Below the pieces are notes generated by a model. The model saw nothing but the letters and a program-made list of their open reading frames with translations. It searched no databases and was not told the origin of the DNA. DNA of 64,000 nucleotides from NCBI GenBank assembly GCA_038207625.1, contig JBBQZO010000015.1, positions 1-64,000 of the forward strand, read 5' to 3'. The number at the start of each line of letters is the position of its first letter. Position 1 is the first letter of the stretch. The DNA comes from JBBQZO01 sp038207625 (lineage in GTDB: Bacteria > Pseudomonadota > Gammaproteobacteria > Burkholderiales > Burkholderiaceae_D). This document shows positions 35,094-43,791 of this stretch, piece by piece. The translations under genes and the position numbers were made by a program.

Positions 35094-36244
35094 GTCCAGC
35101 TCAACACGGGAGACTCCTGCGCCTGCTCGCCGTTGACGCGCAGGATCACCCGGTAGCCGGGATCGGGCGCGAGCGCCTGGCGGTCGCTGACGACGAAGGT
35201 GAGGGTGGTCGCGCTGCCGCCTGCCTGCGGTTCGAGCAGCAACTGGGCCTTGCCATGAAGGTACAGGGCCGCATAGATCGAGCCGTCCGGCCCACCTAAT
35301 TGGCTGCCATGCACGATGAAACTGCCCGATAGCGCGCCCATGACATTGGTCAGCGGGCCGCCGAGGCCAACGCTCGTGAGCAGTGGCACCAGGTGTGCGC
35401 TGAGCGCGTTGCTGCGCAGCGTGTGACCGTCCGGCAGCGTGCGCGCCACGCACAGCGGATAACTGGCCGCGGCAATCGGGTCGGCCAGCGCGATGGTCGC
35501 GCTCAGGCTGGCGTCGGGCAGCACGGTGGCCGGGTAACTGGTCGCGCCGATGATGATCTGGTCGTAGCCGGCCAGGTCGGTTCCGCGCACGATGATCGTC
35601 TGGCCGGCCGAGAAGCGCTCCGGTTCGAGCGCGCTGAGCTGGGCGCCCATGCCTGGCAGGACGCTCGCGCCTTGGTACATCTGGGGCGGCGGCAGTGGCA
35701 GGCCGATGGTTTTTACCGGCAGCGCGTAAGCCGGAGGTGCATCGGTCGAGGCCAGCATGACCGGGCGGATCTGGAAGGCGGCCGAAAGGCGATATTTTTC
35801 GTCGCTGCCCTGCATGATCTTCGATAGCGTCTCGACGTCGGCCTCGTCGAAGCTTAGGCGCAGCGGATCGGGATTGCTGGCCAGGATGGCGTTGGCGGGA
35901 TCGGGACGCAGCACGCTCATCGCGTTTAAGGCCAGCATGCCCCGGCTGAGCAGCTTGTGCGCGTTGATGGTATCGCTGTCGGCGCCGTCGAACGCGGTCA
36001 GCAGGTAGTGCAACACCAGCCATACGGGCGGCGCCTGGCCAACGTCCAGCGGCCGATTGCGCAGGCTGCCATCGATGGCGACCCGGTACAGGAACAGATT
36101 AAAGCTCGCACCGGACAGCGCGGCTTTGCTGGCATCCTCGGGACGGCCGACTGCCACCGCGCTGACGCCGGTGCGCGCGGCCAGCTGCACTTTGAGCAGG
36201 TCGCTGACGGCGCCGATGGCTTCACTGCTGGCTGCGAGTGACAT
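35090..36244 (-). CDS. eCIS Pvc16-like protein (DUF4255), tail cap or sheath terminator
   Basis: 384 residues. The N-terminal domain (about 1-180) matches DUF4255/Pvc16: EAIGAVSDLLKVQLAA, then FNLFLYRVAIDGSLRN and PVWLVLHYLLTAFDG. Pvc16/Afp16 caps the tube and sheath at the distal end and fixes length. The C-terminal half (about 220-384) consists of two Ig/TIG-like beta domains (GQTIIVRGTDLAGYDQIIIG, then SGSFIVHGSQLGGPDG), an extension beyond the minimal cap. It is flanked by the Pro/Ala-rich gene (three-base gap) and the ATPase (ATGA). Confidence 0.88.
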   Translation of the reverse strand: MSLAASSEAIGAVSDLLKVQLAARTGVSAVAVGRPEDASKAALSGASFNLFLYRVAIDGSLRNRPLDVGQAPPVWLVLHYLLTAFDGADSDTINAHKLLSRGMLALNAMSVLRPDPANAILASNPDPLRLSFDEADVETLSKIMQGSDEKYRLSAAFQIRPVMLASTDAPPAYALPVKTIGLPLPPPQMYQGASVLPGMGAQLSALEPERFSAGQTIIVRGTDLAGYDQIIIGATSYPATVLPDASLSATIALADPIAAASYPLCVARTLPDGHTLRSNALSAHLVPLLTSVGLGGPLTNVMGALSGSFIVHGSQLGGPDGSIYAALYLHGKAQLLLEPQAGGSATTLTFVVSDRQALAPDPGYRVILRVNGEQAQESPVLSWT

Positions 36245-36247
36245 GAT

Positions 36248-37180
36248 TCAGTTCCACCGGAGGTAATGGCGGCGCGCCGAGAACGACGCCGGCAGCGGGG
36301 CGGGCGCAGGCAGCGCCACCGGGGCGGCGCTGCGCACTTCGAGTGCGATGCTGCCGATGCGCAGCATGCGCAACGCGCTGCCGCCGGCCGGCGCGGCCGC
36401 GTTTGCACGCAAGGGCGCGCGCGCCGGTTCGCCCGGTGCCAGCGCTGCGCTGGCCATGCCGGGCGCCGGAGCCAGCGCTGCAATCGGGTGCGCCGACGCA
36501 ATGGTGCCTGACGGGTCGGGCGCGGGGTGCGGCGCGTTCTGATTGTTCACGATGGTTGGGCGCGCCGCGCCGGGCACGCTGGCCTGCGCCGGTTTGGCGA
36601 GCGGGGCAAGCTGCGCGCTGGCACCGATGGGTGCAGCGCCGTGCGGCGACAGCGCTGAGTGCTCCCCCGCAGGCACCGCCGTGGTTGGCATCGGCTGACG
36701 TTGCGAAGCCTGTGCGGCGGGAACGGGGGCAGTTGCCGCTGGCAGGCGCTGGGGAGCGCGCGCGACCAGGCTGTTGAGCCAGTCTTCCTGGCGCGATACG
36801 GGTTCGGCGATGGCGTCGTCACGTGTTGTGCGTGTGTCGGGCGTGGCGCCACCAATGTTGAGCGTGGCGATGGCGGACTGGCCGGCGTATGTCGGGTGCT
36901 GCGGCCGGAGCGACGGGTTTGTCTGCAGCGCCGGGGCCATCATGGCGGCCGGCGCAGCGGCGCGCGTTTCCGGCGCGCTTGGCGCTATTGGCAGAGCCAG
37001 TCCCGCGTTGATCGGCAAGGTGCTGGGAAGCGCTGGCGCGGGTTCGCTGTCGGCGTATTGCTCGAGTGGCGTAACGGCCGGCGCCATCGACACGCTCGGC
37101 GCCATCGCGGCAGCGGGCGACGCAGCAACCCGGACAGGCGCGCCCGCCTGGGCCGCCAACGTGGCGAAGTACGCGCTCAT
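36248..37180 (-). CDS. eCIS Pro/Ala-rich linker protein with conserved ends
   Basis: 310 residues from the ATG at 37180, fixed by ATGA overlap. A short N-terminal MSAYFATLAAQAG and a C-terminal LRMLRIGSIALEVRS followed by SFSARRHYLRW flank about 250 residues of Pro/Ala-rich, probably disordered sequence. The C-terminal I-G-x-I-x-x-E-V-R and Y-L-R elements resemble a short motif I know from other eCIS loci, where it ends variable linker proteins. A tape-measure role or tethering of a baseplate part are both possible; I cannot choose. Low complexity makes homology searches weak. Confidence 0.65.
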   Translation of the reverse strand: MSAYFATLAAQAGAPVRVAASPAAAMAPSVSMAPAVTPLEQYADSEPAPALPSTLPINAGLALPIAPSAPETRAAAPAAMMAPALQTNPSLRPQHPTYAGQSAIATLNIGGATPDTRTTRDDAIAEPVSRQEDWLNSLVARAPQRLPAATAPVPAAQASQRQPMPTTAVPAGEHSALSPHGAAPIGASAQLAPLAKPAQASVPGAARPTIVNNQNAPHPAPDPSGTIASAHPIAALAPAPGMASAALAPGEPARAPLRANAAAPAGGSALRMLRIGSIALEVRSAAPVALPAPAPLPASFSARRHYLRWN

Positions 37181-37977
37181 CGTGCCTCCATGTCCTTGAG
37201 GCGGTGCAGATAGTGCGACCGGCGCCATGGCGGCAGCGCCATGATGTCGGCCTCGCTCCAGTGCAAGGCCAGAGCCAGTTGCAGCACGTCGTCGAGCATG
37301 CCGGTCTGGGTGCGTGCGAAGCCGTCCAGTATCAGCGCCTCGAGGTCGCAGGCGATGGTGTTGGCGTGGGCGCAGGCGGGACAGTCGGCTTGCAGGCGCA
37401 GTGCCGTCAGCGGGTCGTGCGCTTCGAAGGCATCGTCAAGCGCCGGCAGCATGGCCGTCAGCGCCGCGTGATCGGGGTACGTGGGCGCGCCATCGGACGG
37501 CTCGATTAACGCCAGCGCCAGCGCTTGCGGCGACGCGCCTTCGGCGCGCAACCAGCGCTGCTGGTCGCGTCCGTTTGGCAAACGCAGCGCCAACTCGGTG
37601 CCGTCGGTGGCGCGCCAGTGAAACTGCGCTGCGACGGGCGTATCGGCAAACATCGACAAGTCCAGCTCGATCGCCATCTGTTCGGCGCAGGCGGCGCAGT
37701 GTGATTGCAGCGCCAGCTGTGCCTGGCCGGCAGCCACACGCATCGCGATCAGCGCTTGCAGGCGGCGGTTCAGCGTCCAGTCCCACACCGCATCGGCGTC
37801 GTAGGGAGCGCCATCGGGGGCGTTGACGCAGGCGGCCAGCAGCGCCGTCACCGCACTGGCACGGTCGGCGCTGCGCAAGTCGATCTCGAGATCGGTTGCG
37901 GCGCCGCCCAGTGCACGTGGGCGCCATGCCGGTGGGCCGGTGTGCATCAGCGCGCCGCTGTGTTCGCGCCGATTCAT
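37177..37977 (-). CDS. eCIS T4-type baseplate hub chaperone-like protein
   Basis: 266 residues from the ATG at 37977; a second ATG a few codons later is possible. It carries two CxxC pairs (CAACAEQ and CPACAH) spaced like a zinc-binding site and ends PPWRRSHYLHRLKDMEAR, which fits the C-terminus of T4 gp51/gp26-like baseplate proteins found in phages and eCIS. DNA-wise it lies 37 bases after the tube gene. The likely role is to help assemble the hub or couple the tube to the baseplate. The cysteine pairs are a striking feature for a small structural or chaperone protein. Confidence 0.75.
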   Translation of the reverse strand: MNRREHSGALMHTGPPAWRPRALGGAATDLEIDLRSADRASAVTALLAACVNAPDGAPYDADAVWDWTLNRRLQALIAMRVAAGQAQLALQSHCAACAEQMAIELDLSMFADTPVAAQFHWRATDGTELALRLPNGRDQQRWLRAEGASPQALALALIEPSDGAPTYPDHAALTAMLPALDDAFEAHDPLTALRLQADCPACAHANTIACDLEALILDGFARTQTGMLDDVLQLALALHWSEADIMALPPWRRSHYLHRLKDMEAR

Positions 37978-38014
37978 GCCGGGGTTCCGTGCGTCGCAGA
38001 CCGGCTTGGCCGCA

Positions 38015-38524
38015 TCAGCCAGCCTCGCTCGGCTCTGGCGTGTCGACGTCGCGCACCCAACCCTCGAGCTCAATTTTGATATGCTCGATGGCCACGGCGT
38101 TGGCGTTGGCATCCAGGTCGGGCATGGTGACAAATTCGCTGACCCAGCAGCGAAACAGGAAGTAGCGCATGGCAACCTGACTCTTCTCGTTGAGTACTTC
38201 GAGCGTCAGATCCTTCTTGTAGCCGGCCAAATCCATCGCCGTGTCGCCCGCGTAGCTGTGCACCGCGTTGGCCCACTTTTCAAACTCGACGTCGTGGGTA
38301 ATGCCCCGTTCGAGCGTGACGCCTTCGTAGCTGGAGCGTCCCGGCGACTTGTGGTCGTAGCTGTTCTGGCCGCCGCTGCGGTGCTTGACAACCTCGGTGG
38401 TGCGCTTGAGCGCGCCGACCTTGGACACGCCGAGTACCGCTTTGCCGTCCCACAGCACGCGGAATTTGAAGTTCTTGTACGGATCGATTCGGGTCGCATT
38501 GACGACAAAACCGGTATTGGCCAT
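38015..38524 (-). CDS. eCIS inner tube protein, gp19-like
   Basis: 169 residues of the phage T4 gp19 tube family: NATRIDPYKNFKFRVLWDGK, VSKVGALKRTTEVVKHRSGG, GVTLERGITHDVEFEKWANA and YFLFRCWVSEFVTMPDLDAN. It stacks as hexameric rings inside the sheath. Many eCIS encode two or three tube paralogues; here I find only this one apart from the CIS_tube protein. It follows the sheath gene by 18 bases, the standard order. Confidence 0.93.
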   Translation of the reverse strand: MANTGFVVNATRIDPYKNFKFRVLWDGKAVLGVSKVGALKRTTEVVKHRSGGQNSYDHKSPGRSSYEGVTLERGITHDVEFEKWANAVHSYAGDTAMDLAGYKKDLTLEVLNEKSQVAMRYFLFRCWVSEFVTMPDLDANANAVAIEHIKIELEGWVRDVDTPEPSEAG

Positions 38525-38542
38525 GAGAAGTTTCTCCGCTAA

Positions 38543-40498
38543 TTACAGATCGCCGGCGATCTGTTGGATGCTGATGACGACGAACTCGGCCGGTTTCAAG
38601 GGCGCGAAGCCGACCTGGATGTTGACGATGCCCTTGTTGCGGTCGTCCTCATTGGTGGTCTCGGCGTCGCACTTGACGAAGTAGGCGTCCTTGGGCGTGG
38701 CGCCCTGGAACGCGCCCTGGCGGAACAGCGAGTTCATATAAGCACCCACGTTGAGGCGGATCTTGGCCCACAAGGGCTCGTCGTTCGGTTCGAACACCAC
38801 CCATTTGCTGCCCCGAAACAGCGACTCTTCGAGCATCAGGGCCAGCCGGCGGATCGGTACGTACTTCCATTCGGACGCGATCTGGTCGGCGCCGACGAGG
38901 GTGCGTGCACCCCAGGCGATGTTGCCGTACACGGGAAAGGTGCGCAGGCAGTTGATGGCCAGCGGATTGAGCACGCCGTTTTCGGCATCGGTCAACTTGG
39001 TGTCGAGTTGCGCCACGCCGTTCAGCAGCGCCTCGATGCCGGCCGGCGCCTTCCACACGCCGCGCTGGCTGTCGGTGCGCGCGTAAATGCCGGCCATGGT
39101 GCCGCTGGCAGCGATCGAGCGCAGCCGGAATTCGTTGACCGGGTCGGGAATCTCCGTGCGCGGGAAGTACAGCGCCGCATTCTTGCTGCGAAATTCATTG
39201 TGGTCGTCCAGCCAGTCCTTGATTTCCTGCATCTCGTTCTTGTCGGACGGCAGGTCGATCAGCACGAAGGCCCGTTTCAGTTCGCAGAACGCGATCGCCG
39301 CGCTGTAGATCGCCCGGGTCTGGCTATCGGGTACGCTATCGGCCACGGCGCGCGGGATGCACAGGATGTTGAACAGGTCGACCCGGTCGAGCGCGTACAT
39401 GCCGGTAAACAGCGCCGCCGACCCAATCACCTCGGTGGCGCCTGGCGCAATGCCGTCGCCGCCTACGGTGCTCTTCTTGAGGGCGGCCGTGTCGGCGCTC
39501 AAGCCCAGCGGATACTGCTGCACATTGGTATTGCTGGGCGTGACCAGCGCCAAGGTCGTTGCCGTCGAGTCCGCACCGGCATCGGCGATCACCACCGTCT
39601 CGATCGGCGTGAAGGTGCTGCTGCCTTTGCCCGACAGCACCCGCAAGGTGTTGCCCACCACCTCGACGGAGGCGCCCGTGTACGACGGTGAGGCGGGGTT
39701 GGCCAGGCGGATGGCGTTTTCCAGCAGCGGGCGCAGTTGCGTCAGCGTCGTGACGGTGCCGGCCGGCCACGTGGCGAGCGTGGCGTCCACCGCAGCCAGT
39801 GCGCCGATCTTGACATTGATTTTTTTGCCGCTAAAGCCGTTGAAATTGGCCTGGGTCAACGCCGCCGGATTGCCGACGGTGCCGCCCGGCGCCGGCCGGT
39901 TGGTCGCGCTGGCGCCCGTGCCGGCTTTCGCCGTGATCAATTTGGAACCGTCGTTAATGACCTTGATGGCGTAGCGCGGCTTGCTGGTGTCCATCGTCAG
40001 GTTGAGATAGCGCTCGCTGCCAAGTGGCTTGGCCTTCGCGCCGGGGCCGTCATAGCGCAGCACCGTCAGGTTGAACTGCGTGGCCGGGTCCAGCGTCGCG
40101 TAGTCGATCTCCACCCGCAGACAATTGCCCCAGATGCCTTCGCTGGCGGCGCTCAGTTCAAGCACCTGCGCGCCCGCGCCGGTCGCATCGGCTTTGAGGA
40201 TCACGCCGGCTTTGGCCAGCGGATTGCTGGCGTCGAAACCGGCGGTGCGGATCACATAGGCGGCGCCGCCGCCGTTGAGGAAGTATTGCGCGAGCGCGTA
40301 ACTGGCCTCACTGCGATCATCGAGTCCGCCGAAGATGCGCCCGAAATCGGCCATGCCAAATATCTCGACCGGCGTATTCATCGGACCTTCACGGAAGAAG
40401 TCGATGAAGGCAGTGATCGACGTGCCCACACTGCTGATCGTGTGTACGCCGCTCGACACTTCCTGAATATAGACGCCTGGATAACTCACTTGCACCAT
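38543..40498 (-). CDS. eCIS contractile sheath protein
   Basis: 651 residues from the ATG at 40498, with TTGGAGG at good spacing; the open frame upstream adds 12 unsupported codons. It starts MVQVSYPGVYIQEVSSGVHT, the sheath family signature, and ends with the conserved handshake domain (KWVVFEPNDEPLWAKIRLNV, then FAPLKPAEFVVISIQQIA). The middle (about 150-330) is a variable, Ala/Thr-rich surface domain. It is the first gene of the operon and presumably the most strongly translated. Only one sheath gene is present. Confidence 0.95.
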   Translation of the reverse strand: MVQVSYPGVYIQEVSSGVHTISSVGTSITAFIDFFREGPMNTPVEIFGMADFGRIFGGLDDRSEASYALAQYFLNGGGAAYVIRTAGFDASNPLAKAGVILKADATGAGAQVLELSAASEGIWGNCLRVEIDYATLDPATQFNLTVLRYDGPGAKAKPLGSERYLNLTMDTSKPRYAIKVINDGSKLITAKAGTGASATNRPAPGGTVGNPAALTQANFNGFSGKKINVKIGALAAVDATLATWPAGTVTTLTQLRPLLENAIRLANPASPSYTGASVEVVGNTLRVLSGKGSSTFTPIETVVIADAGADSTATTLALVTPSNTNVQQYPLGLSADTAALKKSTVGGDGIAPGATEVIGSAALFTGMYALDRVDLFNILCIPRAVADSVPDSQTRAIYSAAIAFCELKRAFVLIDLPSDKNEMQEIKDWLDDHNEFRSKNAALYFPRTEIPDPVNEFRLRSIAASGTMAGIYARTDSQRGVWKAPAGIEALLNGVAQLDTKLTDAENGVLNPLAINCLRTFPVYGNIAWGARTLVGADQIASEWKYVPIRRLALMLEESLFRGSKWVVFEPNDEPLWAKIRLNVGAYMNSLFRQGAFQGATPKDAYFVKCDAETTNEDDRNKGIVNIQVGFAPLKPAEFVVISIQQIAGDL

Positions 40499-41298
40499 GT
40501 GTGCCTCCAATTGAGCTTTCAAATCCACAATCAAATAGAATTCCAGCGCGGTGCGATGACCTCTTGGACTGTCACCATCTATCCGATGCGAGAATATTGA
40601 TGCCGATCAATAGGCGTTCATAGCGCAAAGAAAAAATTTCCTCTGCGTAAATTAACGTCCGGCGGCAAAGCAATATTAATTTAATAATTAAAGATTATCA
40701 AGTAAATTATTGTCAAAAATTTCCTTATCAGAAAGTGGTGTAATTTTTGCTTTGTAAGCAATTGATTATATTAAGCATCTTTGTTTGTTGTAGGGAAAAT
40801 TGGCGAACTACATCGCAATCAATCGGTGAGTCGCGTCCCTCCGATTGTCGAATGGTACCAGTCATGGTTTTGAATAAATTGAATTTTACGACTTGAAATA
40901 TTCATATCTTGTTGTAAATAGTTATTAAGATGATATTTTATGAATTCAGCATAAAATATATTATGTTATTCGCGCGTGTGCGGCGCGATTTCACCACAGA
41001 AAGCAGGGCGTTTGAATATAGCCCCGAGCGCGTGCTTGATTGGCGGAGAGCGTCAGTGATGCGGTGAGAAATCACCAAAATACTTGCGGCATCATGCCAA
41101 TCGCGTGGGCAAGTCGGTGCGCTTGCCCACAGACGCGATGGCGCGTGCGGGTTACTTTGTGAGCGTGATTGCCGCCCGCGCCACGTTTTGCACGGGCTCT
41201 GCTGGCACGATTTTTCATCGCTGCCTTGCTTTTCCGACGGCATGAGGTCGGCACAGGGCAGCGGCAATCAACCCGCTATCTAGACCAAGGATGCTCTT
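40499..41298. promoter_or_regulatory. AT-rich leader upstream of the eCIS operon
   Basis: About 800 bases without a convincing gene. From about 40600 to 40980 the sequence is very AT-rich (for example AATATTAATTTAATAATTAA at about 40671), in sharp contrast to the GC-rich operon. It lies upstream of the sheath gene on the minus strand and must hold the operon promoter. Such an AT-rich patch may be bound by an H-NS/MvaT-type silencer; this is inference. I cannot fix a -35/-10 pair. Confidence 0.6.
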
Positions 41299-42414
41299 AT
41301 GACAGCAGCAAAGACAGCGCTACCAATGCACTACGTTCGCTACAGCGACGCCATCGAAGTCATGCAGGACAATGAGGCCGGGTTGATTGACAAGGTCGTC
41401 GCCTCGATGGCCCGTGTGGCGCGCAGCATCAGCGATAAACACCGACACGCAGTGCGCGGCGCGCATGCAAAGATTCATGGCGCACTGGTCGGCACCTTGA
41501 CCGTGTACGACGAGTTGCCGCCCCACCTGCGTCAAGGGCTGTTTGCGCAGCCGGGGACGTATCCGATCGTGGTGCGCTTTTCTTCGGCGCCGGGCGACAT
41601 CCAGAGCGACCGGGTCGCCGCCCCAAAAGGGCTGGCGATCAAGGTGCTCGGCGTGCCGGGACGCAAGGTGCTGCCGGGCCATGAGGACGAAACGACGCAG
41701 GACTTCTTGCTGGTCAATCAGCCGGTGATTCCGTTCGGTCACATCGCCGCCTACTGGCAGATGCAGCAACTGCTAGAGCAACACGCAGACGACTCCGAGG
41801 CGGCGCAGCGCGCCGTTGCGCAGCTGGCAAAAGGGGCGGCCGGATTGCTCGGGCTGGCGGGCATCGAGACACCCACGCTCGATGCGCTGAGCATGCCGGA
41901 CCACCACATTCTCGGCGAAACATTTCACAGCATGGCCGCGCTGCGCTTTGGCGACTACGTGGCAAAGATCAGCGCCGCCCCTTTGTCGGCGCCGGTACGC
42001 GCGCTGACGGACAAGGTCTACGATGCGTCGGCGGCGCCATCGATCGTGCGTGACCAGGTCAGCGCATTTTTTGCGAAGCAAGACGCCGAGTACGAGTTAC
42101 GCGCTCAACTGTGCACTGACCTTGGCGAGATGCCGGTTGAGGATGCCTCGATCATCTGGCCGGAGCACGCCTCGCCCCATCAGCCGATCGGCAAGATCAC
42201 CCTGTTGGCGCAGGACGCCTACAGTCCCGCCCGGCGGGTGTATAGCGACGACGTGTTGTCGTTCAACCCGTGGCATTGCCTGCCCGAGCATCGCCCCTTG
42301 GGTTCGATCATGCGGGTGCGCATCAAAGCCTACGAGGCATCGAGCGCTTTTCGGCATGCAATGAATGTCCAGCCGCGCGTAGAACCGCGCACTCTCTCCG
42401 ATATACCTGACTAG
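41299..42414 (+). CDS. Catalase-family heme protein
   Basis: 371 residues, with AAGGA before the ATG. It follows the small catalase-like group: HAKIHGALVGTLTVYDELPP with a distal histidine, VVRFSSAPGDIQSDRVAAPK, then DFLLVNQPVIPFG and a C-terminal part YSDDVLSFNPWHCLPEHRPL. Classic monofunctional catalases are about 480-500 residues; this shorter type is often annotated as catalase-related or SrpA-like and may be a peroxidase. It is nine bases upstream of an aldehyde dehydrogenase gene, which suggests a joint role in detoxification of peroxides and lipid or amine-derived aldehydes. Confidence 0.8.
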   Translation: MTAAKTALPMHYVRYSDAIEVMQDNEAGLIDKVVASMARVARSISDKHRHAVRGAHAKIHGALVGTLTVYDELPPHLRQGLFAQPGTYPIVVRFSSAPGDIQSDRVAAPKGLAIKVLGVPGRKVLPGHEDETTQDFLLVNQPVIPFGHIAAYWQMQQLLEQHADDSEAAQRAVAQLAKGAAGLLGLAGIETPTLDALSMPDHHILGETFHSMAALRFGDYVAKISAAPLSAPVRALTDKVYDASAAPSIVRDQVSAFFAKQDAEYELRAQLCTDLGEMPVEDASIIWPEHASPHQPIGKITLLAQDAYSPARRVYSDDVLSFNPWHCLPEHRPLGSIMRVRIKAYEASSAFRHAMNVQPRVEPRTLSDIPD

Positions 42415-42423
42415 GAACTGACC

Positions 42424-43791
42424 ATGAGCTATCAAACCACCAATCCCTACAACGCCAAAGTACTTGCCAGCTTCCCCGAATTCGCGGCCGCGCAGCTGGA
42501 AGAAAAGCTGGCGCGCGCGCACGCATGCTTTGACACCACCTGGCGCGTGACCAGTTACGCGCAACGTGCCGCCGTGCTCGCGCGCGCGGCCGCCATCCTG
42601 CGCGAGCGCAGCGATGCGTTTGCCAGCCTGATCACGCTCGAAATGGGCAAGCTGATCGGCCAAAGCCGCGGTGAAGTGGCGCTGTGCGCGGCCATCCTGG
42701 ACTACTACGCGGTTAACGCCGAGCAGTTTCTGGCGCCCCAAACGCTGCCGACAACAGGCGGTGAGGCGATCGTCGAGTGCAGCCCGATTGGCGTGCTGTT
42801 CGGGGTCGAACCGTGGAACTATCCCTACTATCAAATCGCGCGCTTCGCCGCTCCGAACCTCATGGCTGGCAACGTGGTGATGGTCAAGCACGCCTCCAAT
42901 GTGCCGCAATGCGCGCTCGCGTTCGAACGTTTGATCGAGGAGGCGGGCGCGCCGCCGGGCGCCTACACGAACCTGTTCATCTCCAAGGATCAGGTGGGGC
43001 AGGTGATCGACGATGTACGCGTGCGCGGCATTGCCTTGACCGGCAGCGAAGCGGCCGGCGCGGTCGTCGCTGCGCGCGCCGGGAGCAATCTGAAGAAGAG
43101 CACCATGGAGCTGGGCGGTAACGACGCCTTCATTGTGCTTGACGACGCCGACCTGGGTCTGGCCGTCAAACACGCACTGGCCGGACGCATGGGCAATTCC
43201 GGGCAGGCTTGCACGGCGGCCAAGCGCTTCATCGTCGTCGATGCCCTGGCGGACGACTTTCTGGCACAGTACACGGCGGCGCTGGCAAGCTTCAAGCCCG
43301 GCGATCCGATGGACGAGGGCACCACACTGGCGCCGCTGTCCTCGCCCGCTGCGCTTGCGCACCTGCTCGACCAGGTCAACCGTGCGGTGGCCGCTGGCGC
43401 CCGCGTTGTCGTCGGCGGGGAGCGCCTCGATCATTCCGGCGCCTTCATGCAGCCGACCGTACTGAGCGACATCGACAAGACCAATCCGGCCTACAGCGAA
43501 GAGTTGTTCGGACCGGTGGCGCTGTTTTTCCGGGTCGCCGACGACGATGCGGCCGTGGCGCTGGCCAACGACTCGCCGTTCGGTTTGGGCGGTGCCGTGT
43601 TTACGCGCGATATCGAACGGGGCAAACGGGTGGCGCGCCGGATTGACACGGGGATGGTGTTCATCAACCGCTCGGCCTCGTCGTCGCCGGAGTTGCCGTT
43701 CGGCGGCGTCAAAAATTCCGGCTATGGCCGCGAACTGTCGGCTGCCGGCATTCAGGAGTTCGTCAACAAAAAGCTGATCCGGGTGGGTTGA
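42424..43791 (+). CDS. NAD(P)-dependent aldehyde dehydrogenase, succinate-semialdehyde type
   Basis: 455 residues of the ALDH superfamily. Seen are the NAD-binding region PIGVLFGVEPWNYPYYQIAR, the loop VMVKHASNVP, TGSEAAGAVVAARAG, the general base Glu in STMELGGNDAFIV and the catalytic cysteine in GNSGQACTAAKRFIVV, then the C-terminal SSPELPFGGVKNSGYGRE. The length and motif set fit succinate-semialdehyde dehydrogenases and related broad enzymes. Substrate cannot be proved. It is co-transcribed with the catalase-like gene. Confidence 0.9.
   Translation: MSYQTTNPYNAKVLASFPEFAAAQLEEKLARAHACFDTTWRVTSYAQRAAVLARAAAILRERSDAFASLITLEMGKLIGQSRGEVALCAAILDYYAVNAEQFLAPQTLPTTGGEAIVECSPIGVLFGVEPWNYPYYQIARFAAPNLMAGNVVMVKHASNVPQCALAFERLIEEAGAPPGAYTNLFISKDQVGQVIDDVRVRGIALTGSEAAGAVVAARAGSNLKKSTMELGGNDAFIVLDDADLGLAVKHALAGRMGNSGQACTAAKRFIVVDALADDFLAQYTAALASFKPGDPMDEGTTLAPLSSPAALAHLLDQVNRAVAAGARVVVGGERLDHSGAFMQPTVLSDIDKTNPAYSEELFGPVALFFRVADDDAAVALANDSPFGLGGAVFTRDIERGKRVARRIDTGMVFINRSASSSPELPFGGVKNSGYGRELSAAGIQEFVNKKLIRVG

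Larger units (their letters stand above)
13432..40498 (-). other. Extracellular contractile injection system (eCIS) locus
   Basis: Twenty genes on one strand encode the contractile particle: sheath, one tube protein, baseplate gpD/gpV/gp25/gpJ/gpJ/gpI homologues, a CIS_tube protein, a Pvc16-like cap protein and an AAA+ ATPase, followed by accessory and DUF4157 cargo-type proteins. Genes overlap by ATGA at 37177, 35090, 32952, 29549, 26603 and 23874 and by TGATG at 30575, and most other gaps are below 25 bases, so it reads as one 27-kb operon. It lacks phage head, terminase, portal and lysis genes, and lacks TssJLM-type membrane-complex genes, which separates it from a prophage and from a type VI secretion system. 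Confidence 0.92.

Noticed and set aside
35094..36023. N-terminal extension of the eCIS ATPase frame
   Set aside because: The extension overlaps the Pvc16-like gene out of frame and is Arg/Gln/Pro-rich; the ATGA start at 35093 is far better.
13432..40498. Prophage or R-type tailocin
   Set aside because: No head, packaging, integrase or holin genes; AAA+ ATPase, Pvc16-like protein, two long gpJ proteins and DUF4157 proteins indicate eCIS.
13432..40498. Type VI secretion system
   Set aside because: No TssJ, TssL, TssM, ClpV or fused VgrG; hub and spike are separate genes as in eCIS.
41072..41218. Possible 48-aa basic protein on the minus strand
   Set aside because: A weak AAGG lies before the start, but composition is unspecific and no family is recognised; left as unsupported.
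40938..41267. 109-codon minus-strand frame near the eCIS leader
   Set aside because: No ribosome site, protein-unlike composition, and it overlaps the AT-rich leader.
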